Positions 1 through 4,903 of a DNA stretch of 5,307 nucleotides are shown here, in pieces. Numbering within the stretch: position 1 is the stretch's first letter; each line of letters opens with the position of its first letter. Source of the DNA: JBBIRM01 sp037441765 (GTDB lineage: Bacteria; Desulfobacterota; BSN033; UBA1163); assembly GCA_037441765.1 (NCBI GenBank), contig JBBIRM010000190.1, forward strand, positions 1 through 5,307, written 5' to 3'. The notes under the pieces are model-generated. The model made no database searches. It was not told the DNA's origin and was given only the letters and a program-made list of their open reading frames with translations. The position numbers were made by a program, and so were the translations under genes.

Positions 1-101
1 TCCAAATAGAATATGAGATAAACCTTCCTGGTTAAATTGGTGAAAGGGTTATTTTTAGTCAAAAGGTGTTTAAAAAAAGACATATGAATAACTTACTGAA
101 T

Positions 102-117
102 TTAAAAAATTTTTTAA
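102..117. repeat. Perfect A/T palindrome (TTAAAAAATTTTTTAA)
   Basis: The sequence TTAAAAAATTTTTTAA reads identically on both strands. It joins an A6 tract to a T6 tract, a geometry that gives intrinsic bending. In such AT-rich DNA it may be chance; a role as a bending or protein-binding element is only a possibility. Confidence 0.35.
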
Positions 118-142
118 CTAATTTTAAAAAATCAAAAAACAA

Positions 143-160
143 TTGTCTAAAAATAGACAA
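143..160. repeat. Inverted repeat TTGTCTA-AAAA-TAGACAA, possible terminator or operator
   Basis: Two perfect 7-bp arms flank a 4-base loop and are followed by CTTTTT at 161-166. On the other strand the hairpin is also followed by a T-rich stretch, so it could act as a weak bidirectional intrinsic terminator for a gene to the left. The stem has only two G-C pairs, which is weak for termination. The same dyad would serve equally well as a repressor operator. The sequence alone does not decide. Confidence 0.35.
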
Positions 161-240
161 CTTTTTAAATAAACCATTCGCACTTTCCAAAAATTTCTTT
201 TAAATCCAATAAGTTGGATATTTTTATATATTCTAAATTA

Positions 241-249
241 TGGTATAAA
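241..249 (+). promoter_or_regulatory. Candidate extended -10 promoter for the small zinc-ribbon gene
   Basis: The sequence TGGTATAAA fits an extended -10 element (TG, one base, TATAAA). No convincing -35 box sits 16-18 bases upstream, which extended -10 promoters can tolerate. Transcription would start near 255-257 and give a leader of about 25 bases before the ATG at 281, just including the ribosome site at 268-275. Because the region is AT-rich, TATA-like strings are expected by chance. Confidence 0.4.
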
Positions 250-280
250 AATTGCTGTTAATTTTTTAGAGGTGATAAAA

Positions 281-424
281 ATGAAATGCCATCGATGTGG
301 TGGGATTATGATATATGAAAAATTTTATGGGTTAACTGAAGATTTCTTCGGTTGGCGGTGCGTTCTTTGTGGAGAGATAATAGATAAAGTTATCTTGGAG
401 AACAGACTTCGCCAAAAACATTAA
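281..424 (+). CDS. Small four-cysteine zinc-ribbon-like protein, 47 aa
   Basis: This short gene encodes 47 residues starting MKCHRCGGIM. Cysteines 3, 6, 27 and 30 form two CX2C knuckles separated by 20 residues, the second as CVLCGE, which is the layout of a zinc ribbon. The middle part (about 12-26) is aromatic and the end (32-47) is charged and probably helical. There is no signal peptide or membrane segment, so it is expected in the cytoplasm. A good Shine-Dalgarno, AGAGGTGA at 268-275, sits five bases before the ATG and supports translation. Short proteins of this look are common in Deltaproteobacteria-like genomes, usually as hypothetical zinc-ribbon or transcriptional-regulator-like proteins. 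The function is unknown; nucleic-acid or protein binding is the natural guess. A weak 6-bp inverted repeat (TTAACC at 421-426, GGTTAA at 438-443) overlaps the stop codon. Confidence 0.75.
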   Translation: MKCHRCGGIMIYEKFYGLTEDFFGWRCVLCGEIIDKVILENRLRQKH

Positions 425-512
425 CCCCTTTCAAAATGGTTAACTTATATGCTATCCTTAAAAAGATAGGATTTTGCACAGGAGTTTGAATTTGTAAAAG
501 GAGTCTTTTCTG
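425..512 (+). other. Intergenic gap with weak hairpin, ribosome site for the DUF2156 gene
   Basis: This 88-base gap holds a short imperfect dyad, CTATC at 452-456 and GATAG at 465-469 with an 8-base loop, followed by a short T-rich stretch (471-475). It is too weak to be called a terminator. AAAAGGAG at 496-503 is the ribosome binding site of the next gene. I see no clear -35/-10 pair. Confidence 0.4.
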
Positions 513-1430
513 ATGGAGGACCTATGGTTGAGAGTGCCCCAATTTCCAGAATTTAAAAAATTATCTCTCGAAGATAAACCCCTTTTTGACAGTGTGTTTA
601 CCCAATATCCTCCTTTGATCTCTGAATTTACCTTCACCAACCTCTTCATCTGGCGTAAAATTTATAAGATAAAAATTTTTCGACTACAAAATTTTCTCTT
701 TCTTCTTGCAGAAAAACGAGACAATCCCTTTTTCTTCCCTCCCATTGGAGAGGGAGATTTGATTGAATGCTGTCGTTTATTGCTTCGGGCGATGAAAGAA
801 AAGGGGAAACCTGCCCAATTGGCTCGAGTCCCCGAGGATATGATCGCCAGTTTTAATTGGAAATCAGAGGGATTTGTGGTAACGTTTGATCGAGACCAAT
901 CCGATTATGTCTACCTACTGGAGGACCTTGTCAATCTTTCGGGAAGAAGGTATCACCGAAAGCGAAATCATATTAAAAAGTTTAAAGAGAATTATAATTA
1001 TCAATATGTTCCTCTTGTTCCTGAATTGATATCAGAGTGCCTTGATCTTCAGACGGCCTGGTGTGATCTGAAGCATTGCGAGGCAGAACAAGGTCTGGCT
1101 GATGAATTCTTTGCGATCAAGGAAGCCTTTACCCATTTTGAGGCTTTGGGGGTGAAGGGTGGGGCCATTCTTATCAATGGGAAGGTCGAGGCGTTTACCT
1201 TAGGGGAGCCTCTCAACCGAGATACCGTTGTCATCCATATTGAAAAAGCAAACCCTTATTTCGATGGGCTTTACCCAACACTCAATCAGGCCTTTCTTGA
1301 AAATCATTGGTCAGGCTATATTTATGTAAACCGGGAACAAGACTTAGGAGAGGAGGGCTTAAGAAAAGCCAAGGAATCATATTTCCCTCACCATATGGTC
1401 AATAAATATAGCCTTGTTTTAAATGAATGA
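513..1430 (+). CDS. DUF2156 family protein (LPG synthase C-terminal, GNAT-like fold)
   Basis: The 305-residue product is a full-length DUF2156 protein, the family related to the C-terminal domain of phosphatidylglycerol lysyltransferase (MprF), with a duplicated GNAT-like fold. Family signatures are visible in order: an SEFTFTNLFIWR block near 37-48; DYVY at 131-134 followed by LSGRRYHRKRNHIKKF at 142-157; HIEKANPYFDGLYPTLNQAF at 242-261; and VNREQDLGEEGLRKAKESYF at 272-291. It has no transmembrane flippase part, unlike MprF, so it is a soluble stand-alone enzyme or binding protein. MprF-type relatives use aminoacyl-tRNA to modify lipids; whether this single-domain form does so is unknown. 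The ATG at 513 is preceded by AAAAGGAG at 496-503 with nine bases of spacing. The gene stands between a zinc-ribbon protein and a methyltransferase, which does not reveal its role. It is probably transcribed from the promoter before 281 or from an unrecognised one in 425-512. Confidence 0.88.
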   Translation: MEDLWLRVPQFPEFKKLSLEDKPLFDSVFTQYPPLISEFTFTNLFIWRKIYKIKIFRLQNFLFLLAEKRDNPFFFPPIGEGDLIECCRLLLRAMKEKGKPAQLARVPEDMIASFNWKSEGFVVTFDRDQSDYVYLLEDLVNLSGRRYHRKRNHIKKFKENYNYQYVPLVPELISECLDLQTAWCDLKHCEAEQGLADEFFAIKEAFTHFEALGVKGGAILINGKVEAFTLGEPLNRDTVVIHIEKANPYFDGLYPTLNQAFLENHWSGYIYVNREQDLGEEGLRKAKESYFPHHMVNKYSLVLNE

Positions 1431-1514
1431 TTTTCATTTAGATCCAACCAACGATTGGAGAATAATCTTAAAGATGTCCCCTCAAGTAGAAATCAAGAAA
1501 ATTTTAAAAAAAAG

Positions 1515-1523
1515 TGTTATGAT
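1515..1523 (+). promoter_or_regulatory. Candidate extended -10 promoter for the methyltransferase operon
   Basis: TGTTATGAT has the form TG, one base, TATGAT, one mismatch from an ideal extended -10 element. There is no recognisable -35 box at the right distance (1493-1500 reads TCAAGAAA). Transcription would begin near 1530 and leave about 25 bases before the ATG at 1555. The 124-base gap after the DUF2156 gene makes a new promoter here plausible, and the genes that follow would form its operon. Confidence 0.4.
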
Positions 1524-1554
1524 TTGAAAACCATCACCGAGAACCCTTGTCAAT

Positions 1555-2739
1555 ATGGAAGAAGCAACGAGGGAAAAGGAAAGTGAACTAAGGCATTTTA
1601 TTCTTTCCCAAATTAGAGAAAAGGGACCAATTCCCTTTTCCCAATTTATGGACTGGTGCCTCAACCATCCCCGGTATGGCTATTACCGATCCAAAAGAAA
1701 AAGGATTGGAAAAGAGGGAGATTACTTTACAGCCCCATGTGTTTCACCATTTTTTGGGGTGATGATCGCAAAGCAACTTCACCAGATGTCAGAGATCCTT
1801 GGAGAAAAGACCTTTGAAGTAGTCGAAATGGGAGGGGGAAGAGGGCTTCTTTGCGAGGATATCTTAAAATGGACTAAAGAGCATTCCCCTCATCTCTACC
1901 AGCACATGACTTACTTTTTAATAGAAACTTCTCCTCATTTTTTAAGAGAGCAGAGAGAAAGACTTTCCGAATATCAAGAGGATGGGAAAATATTCTGGAT
2001 TGATTCAGAACTGTTCGAAGCCTGCTCCTTTCAATTCAAAGGCTGCTTTCTCTCAAACGAACTCATTGACTCATTCCCTGTCCACAGAGTCGTTTACGAT
2101 GATGGGAGATTAAAAGAAATCTATGTTACTCATCAATCCGGGCAACTGAAGGAACTATGGGCTGAACCCTCTGATCAAAGGCTTCTAAATTATTTTAAGG
2201 ACATGGACATTACCCTTCAGGAGGGCCAGAAGGCAGAGGTCAATTTAAAGGCTCTGGACTGGATAGAGAAGGTAAGCCACTCTCTGCTGAGAGGTTTTGT
2301 TCTCACAATCGATTATGGATATACCGCTCGTGAACTATACTCCACCCATCGAATGGAAGGAACACTGCTCTGCTATTGCCAGCATCAATACTTCGAAAAT
2401 CCCTACGAGAGACTTGGAGAACAGGACATCACAGCCCATGTCAATTTTACAGGGTTGATCCAAAAGGGCAAAGAGGTAGGGCTTGAGTTCACCGGGCTTG
2501 TCCCCCAATATCAATTCCTTATCGGATTGGGACTCCTCCAAGAGTTAGAGTCTCACCAAAAGAGGATGGGGGATCTGGAGGCCTTAAAGTTGAGACTCTC
2601 GGTAAAACATCTCATCGAGCCTGAAATGGGAATGGGTGAAGTGTTTAAGGTATTGATTCAACATAAAGGAGTTGAATTCCCTCAGTTAGATGGATTGAGG
2701 GATCTCTCTTCGATCAATTGGTCACCCGGAGACTTATGA
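1555..2739 (+). CDS. SAM-dependent methyltransferase, MidA/NDUFAF7 family (DUF185)
   Basis: The 394-residue protein belongs to the MidA/NDUFAF7 class I methyltransferases; the mitochondrial member methylates an arginine of a complex I subunit during assembly. Landmarks appear in the family order: HPRYGYY at 38-44; GDYFTAPCVSPFFG at 55-68; the SAM-binding loop VVEMGGGRG at 89-97, a glycine-rich motif I; YFLIETSPHFLREQ at 120-133; the NELIDSFPVHRV block at 168-179; LTIDYGY at 250-256; and GEQDITAHVNF at 288-298. Length is normal and no key block is missing. It should be cytoplasmic. The bacterial substrate is unknown; an NADH dehydrogenase or other oxidoreductase subunit is a guess from the mitochondrial relative. 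The ATG at 1555 is the only reasonable start, since an in-frame stop lies at 1525-1527, yet its Shine-Dalgarno is poor (only CGAGAA near 1538-1543), suggesting modest translation. The flavoprotein gene begins one base after its stop, so the two are almost surely co-transcribed. Confidence 0.9.
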   Translation: MEEATREKESELRHFILSQIREKGPIPFSQFMDWCLNHPRYGYYRSKRKRIGKEGDYFTAPCVSPFFGVMIAKQLHQMSEILGEKTFEVVEMGGGRGLLCEDILKWTKEHSPHLYQHMTYFLIETSPHFLREQRERLSEYQEDGKIFWIDSELFEACSFQFKGCFLSNELIDSFPVHRVVYDDGRLKEIYVTHQSGQLKELWAEPSDQRLLNYFKDMDITLQEGQKAEVNLKALDWIEKVSHSLLRGFVLTIDYGYTARELYSTHRMEGTLLCYCQHQYFENPYERLGEQDITAHVNFTGLIQKGKEVGLEFTGLVPQYQFLIGLGLLQELESHQKRMGDLEALKLRLSVKHLIEPEMGMGEVFKVLIQHKGVEFPQLDGLRDLSSINWSPGDL

Positions 2740-2740
2740 C

Positions 2741-3355
2741 ATGAAGGTATTAGGAATCTTTGGAAGTCCAAGAAGAGATGGAAATACTGATATCCTCTTA
2801 GAGGAGGCCTTAAAGGGGGCCCAATCCCAAGGGGCAGAGGTCGAGAGAGTCTATCTCACTGATTTTTCTATCACCCCCTGCAGGGAATGTCATAGTTGTG
2901 ACCAGACTGGCCAGTGTGTCATTGAGGATGACATGCAAAAGATCTACCCTAAACTCCTTGAAGCAGATATCATTATCCTCTCCTCCCCTATCTTCTTTTA
3001 TGGTGTGACGGCCTGGGCCAAAGCCTTGATCGATCGCACACAGGCCTTATGGGCAAGAAAATATCTTTTAAAAGATCCTCTTTTGGGAAGAGCAGGGAAG
3101 AAAAGAAAGGGGTTTTTCATCTCTGTTGGAGCAACAAAAGGACAGAAACTTTTCGAAGGGGCAATCCTTACGGCCAAATATTTTTTTGACGTCCTAAATG
3201 CTGAGTACTCAGGGGAATTGGTCTTTAGAGGAATCGAGGCGAAGGGAGAGATAATGAACTACACAGATGCCCTCCAGCAGGCCTTTGAGGCTGGAAAAAA
3301 ATTAGTGATAGAAATGCAGAATAAAGGATATAATCAGGGAGGACAAAAAGAATGA
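2741..3355 (+). CDS. Flavodoxin-fold NAD(P)H:FMN reductase-like protein with Isf-type cysteine motif
   Basis: The 204-residue product has the flavodoxin-like fold of NADPH-dependent FMN reductases. GSPRRDGNT at 8-16 is the FMN phosphate-binding loop after strand one, and SSPIFFYGVTAWAKALIDR at 81-99 is the conserved flavin-ring segment. Between them, cysteines 47, 50, 53 and 59 form CX2CX2CX5C, the compact motif that holds a 4Fe-4S cluster in archaeal iron-sulfur flavoprotein (Isf). Many bacterial relatives carry the same motif, and not all have a proven cluster. Isf homologues can reduce oxygen and hydrogen peroxide or pass electrons between ferredoxin-like carriers, so a place in the redox block downstream makes sense. 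The start is supported by GGAG at 2728-2731, inside the end of the methyltransferase gene, which suggests translational coupling. There is no signal peptide. The alternative is a general FMN-dependent reductase of quinones or other small molecules. Confidence 0.85.
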   Translation: MKVLGIFGSPRRDGNTDILLEEALKGAQSQGAEVERVYLTDFSITPCRECHSCDQTGQCVIEDDMQKIYPKLLEADIIILSSPIFFYGVTAWAKALIDRTQALWARKYLLKDPLLGRAGKKRKGFFISVGATKGQKLFEGAILTAKYFFDVLNAEYSGELVFRGIEAKGEIMNYTDALQQAFEAGKKLVIEMQNKGYNQGGQKE

Positions 3356-3397
3356 TCAATCCAAATCCCAAGTTCCTCATTCTTCATCCTTTAGAGG

Positions 3398-3407
3398 GGA
3401 GGTGATC
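3398..3407 (+). promoter_or_regulatory. Very strong ribosome binding site GGAGGTGATC
   Basis: GGAGGTGATC matches the complement of the 16S rRNA 3' end over ten consecutive bases and sits four bases from the ATG at 3412. This is the strongest Shine-Dalgarno in the window. It predicts high expression of the small rubredoxin-like protein relative to the genes before it. Confidence 0.8.
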
Positions 3408-3411
3408 TAAA

Positions 3412-3597
3412 ATGACACAATGGCAATGTTCAAATTGCGGTTATACCTTTGGTGCAGAAACAGTCCCTGATCAGTGCCCATCCTGTAAACAGGCATGCAC
3501 ATTCAGAGATGTAACCTGCTATATCCCTGATTGTGGGGGACCCGGAAACATCGATCCAAGGCTGATGGGAAAAAAAGACAAACCCCTCAACGATTAA
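3412..3597 (+). CDS. Small rubredoxin-like Fe(Cys)4 protein with extra-cysteine tail, 61 aa
   Basis: The first half is the rubredoxin-like module found in rubrerythrins: MTQWQC, CSNCGY at 6-11 and CPSC at 22-25, giving CX2C-X12-CX2C, shorter between knuckles than true rubredoxin. It should bind one iron (or zinc) through cysteines 6, 9, 22 and 25 and act as a cytoplasmic one-electron carrier. The second half is unusual: three more cysteines (29, 36, 41) and a conserved-looking end, DCGGPGNIDPRLMG at 40-53. Three cysteines alone do not make a normal four-ligand site, so a second metal site, a disulfide or dimer contacts are open possibilities. The gene lies 56 bases after the flavoprotein and 52 before a rubrerythrin, so reduction by the former and donation to the latter is a reasonable inference. 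Opening bases resemble those of the rubredoxin gene at 4904. Confidence 0.82.
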   Translation: MTQWQCSNCGYTFGAETVPDQCPSCKQACTFRDVTCYIPDCGGPGNIDPRLMGKKDKPLND

Positions 3598-3649
3598 TAA
3601 GAAAAGAATGAATGGCGACCAATCCAATCCTCAAGGAAAGGAGACTTTA

Positions 3650-4276
3650 ATGAAAGAGGGGCTAAAAGAGACTTTAACCTGCGAGCAATGCCGGGCAGAA
3701 GCGGAGATCACTCTCGAAGGCTTTGAAACCGTAGCCGATGTGATCAAAAGGGAGAAGAAGTTTCCCTGTAAATCCTGCGGTCATGAAATACCGTGGACCC
3801 AAAGAGAAGAGATCAAGGCAATTAAAATGGCTATGGAAGCAGAAATGGATGCTTACCGCACATATTCCAAGGCTGCAAGACGGACGAAAAATCCTAAAGG
3901 AAAGGATATGTTTCAACAACTCTCGGAATTTGAGATGAACCACTATCAAAAATTGAAATCCCTCCTTAAATCCCTTGAGGAGCATGGAGAATGGATACTC
4001 TATGAAGGTACAACTTTTAAAAAGAAGAAGATTCCCCTGAAGATGGGAAAGATTAAGGGAGAAGAACAACTTAACGATCTGGATGCGCTAAGAATTGCTA
4101 TCCGTGAAGAAAAGAAGGCCCAGGCCTTCTATCGGTCTATGATGGAGTTAACAAGAGACCCAAGAGGGAAAGATATGTATAAAAGGTTAGCCAGCGAGGA
4201 AGAACTCCACGAGAAGATACTCAATGACCAATACTATAGCCTCCATAATACCGGTCTCTGGAGTTGGGGAGACTAA
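3650..4276 (+). CDS. Rubrerythrin-family di-iron protein with N-terminal four-cysteine module
   Basis: This 208-residue protein joins a metal-binding N-terminus to a ferritin-like four-helix bundle. Cysteines 11, 14, 40 and 43 (CEQC, then CKSCG, 25 residues apart) form a rubredoxin- or zinc-ribbon-like site. The bundle shows the expected di-iron ligands: E65 in helix 1 (E with Y seven residues later), E95 and H98 (ExxH) in helix 2, E153/E154 in helix 3, and E184 with H187 (ExxH) in helix 4. The extra helix-3 glutamate of classical rubrerythrin (E97 in Desulfovibrio vulgaris) seems to be lysine. The end, DQYYSLHNTGLWSWGD at 193-208, is typical of this subgroup. Known relatives reduce hydrogen peroxide in the cytoplasm of anaerobes. 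I chose 3650 because AAAGGAG at 3637-3643 stands six bases before it; an in-frame ATG at 3608 would add 14 poorly conserved-looking residues and has a weak ribosome site. Confidence 0.87.
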   Translation: MKEGLKETLTCEQCRAEAEITLEGFETVADVIKREKKFPCKSCGHEIPWTQREEIKAIKMAMEAEMDAYRTYSKAARRTKNPKGKDMFQQLSEFEMNHYQKLKSLLKSLEEHGEWILYEGTTFKKKKIPLKMGKIKGEEQLNDLDALRIAIREEKKAQAFYRSMMELTRDPRGKDMYKRLASEEELHEKILNDQYYSLHNTGLWSWGD

Positions 4277-4277
4277 C

Positions 4278-4306
4278 TTAATTGCAGAATTCGGATTGCC
4301 AATTAA
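4278..4306. repeat. Inverted repeat TTAATTG / CAATTAA
   Basis: Perfect 7-bp arms at 4278-4284 and 4300-4306 surround a 15-base loop that also contains GAATTC. The element begins two bases after the stop of the rubrerythrin gene. No T-run follows, so it is not an ordinary intrinsic terminator. It could be an operator for the promoter downstream or a chance dyad. Confidence 0.35.
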
Positions 4307-4325
4307 TGTGTGAAAGAGATTGATA

Positions 4326-4354
4326 TTGACCTCAATGATTACTTTCTTTAAAAT
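4326..4354 (+). promoter_or_regulatory. Sigma70-type promoter before the second rubrerythrin-family gene
   Basis: TTGACC at 4326-4331 and TAAAAT at 4349-4354 are separated by exactly 17 bases; they match the consensus hexamers at four or five and five of six positions respectively. Transcription should begin around 4361, about 25 bases before the ATG at 4386. This is the best -35/-10 pair I find in the window. A 12-bp palindrome, ATTGACCTCAAT at 4325-4336, covers the -35 box, where a bound repressor would block RNA polymerase. The regulator is unknown; it does not match a PerR box or a full FNR site. Confidence 0.65.
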
Positions 4355-4385
4355 AAGTTCAATTTAAAATAACGAAGGAGTGCCT

Positions 4386-4832
4386 ATGGATGAAAAGAAA
4401 TTTCAGGAAATCATTCAATTTGCCATTGATAAGGAGATTGAGGCCTTCAATTTTTACATAGAGGCCTCAAAGAATTCAAAATATTCTGGAGGTAGAGATC
4501 TCTTTCTATCATTGGCCAAAGATGAGGAAGGCCACCGAAAACTGCTGGAAAACTTGAATATGGAAAAGGTCTCCCAGAAAAGGATCGAAAAGGTTCCCGA
4601 CCTCCATATAAGCGATTATATGGTCGAGGTGGAAATGAAGCCCGATCTCTCCTATGCCGAAATACTCCTCATCGCTATGAAGAGGGAGGAGAGATCGCTT
4701 AAACTCTATAATGACATGAAGGAATCAAATACAGATGAGGATTTAAAAAGGCTTTTTACCTTCCTCTCGAACGAGGAAGCCAAGCACAAACTACGACTTG
4801 AGAAAATCTATGACGATGAAATCCTAAAATAA
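4386..4832 (+). CDS. Stand-alone rubrerythrin-family ferritin-like protein, no rubredoxin domain
   Basis: The 148-residue product is almost entirely a ferritin-like four-helix bundle. Candidate di-iron ligands are E17 (with Y24 seven residues on) in helix 1, E47 and H50 (EEGH) in helix 2, E101 (with Y108) in helix 3, and E131 with H134 (EAKH) in helix 4, so the full set is present. It has no cysteine, therefore no rubredoxin module, and must receive electrons from a separate protein; the rubredoxin gene 71 bases downstream is the obvious partner. The linker between helix pairs (about 60-88) is longer than the minimum and contains ISDYM. A peroxide-reducing or iron-handling role in the cytoplasm is inferred from the family. 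I prefer ATG 4386, since GAAGGAG at 4374-4380 then stands five bases away; a GTG at 4380 would overlap that ribosome site. It is likely driven by the promoter at 4326-4354. Confidence 0.85.
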   Translation: MDEKKFQEIIQFAIDKEIEAFNFYIEASKNSKYSGGRDLFLSLAKDEEGHRKLLENLNMEKVSQKRIEKVPDLHISDYMVEVEMKPDLSYAEILLIAMKREERSLKLYNDMKESNTDEDLKRLFTFLSNEEAKHKLRLEKIYDDEILK

Positions 4833-4856
4833 AACAGAGGGGATAGGGTTAAAAGA

Positions 4857-4886
4857 TTTTTTCGCTTTGCGCTCTTTGCGTTTTTT
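4857..4886. repeat. Short direct repeat of CTTTGCG between T-runs
   Basis: CTTTGCG occurs at 4865-4871 and again at 4874-4880, nine bases apart, between T6 runs at 4857-4862 and 4881-4886. A tiny stem (CGC at 4870-4872 with GCG at 4878-4880) before the second T-run could give only a very weak terminator. The element lies in the 71-base gap before the rubredoxin gene, directly ahead of its ribosome site. Confidence 0.45.
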
Positions 4887-4903
4887 CAGAACGGGAGGTT
4901 TAG

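Larger units (their letters stand above)
1..280. other. AT-rich non-coding leader region
   Basis: No reading frame of useful length is visible on either strand. The stretch is much richer in A and T than the genes that follow, with long A and T tracts that would favour a curved or easily melted helix. It holds a perfect 16-bp A/T palindrome at 102-117, a 7-bp inverted repeat at 143-160 and a probable promoter at 241-249. The frame starting at base 3 reaches a stop at 33-35 and could in principle be the tail of a gene outside the window, but nothing recognisable is left of it. The contrast in composition marks this as a regulatory or inter-operon gap. Confidence 0.7.

Noticed and set aside
3..35. 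Tail of an upstream coding sequence in frame 3
   Set aside because: Only ten codons before a stop, with no recognisable motif; chance is as likely.
452..475. Intrinsic terminator between the zinc-ribbon gene and the DUF2156 gene
   Set aside because: The stem has only five base pairs with an 8-base loop and just a short interrupted T stretch after it.
3608..3649. Earlier ATG start for the rubrerythrin-family gene at 3608
   Set aside because: It lacks a good ribosome site, while AAAGGAG at 3637-3643 is perfectly placed for the ATG at 3650; the 14 added residues look unlike the family.
3674..4069. 131-codon open frame on the minus strand inside the rubrerythrin gene
   Set aside because: It is fully opposite a well-supported gene, has no recognisable domain, and its length follows from the codon bias of the + strand gene. 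The other minus-strand frames (458-649, 1049-1234, 1482-1664, 2335-2541, 3430-3627) are rejected for the same reason or for lying over gene starts without their own ribosome site.
4320..4336. FNR/Crp-like site (TTGAT ... TCAA)
   Set aside because: The half sites are not separated by the required four bases, and the second half is CTCAA, not ATCAA.
4380..4385. GTG start at 4380 for the second rubrerythrin-family gene
   Set aside because: The GTG overlaps the last base of GAAGGAG, which must be the ribosome site for the ATG at 4386.
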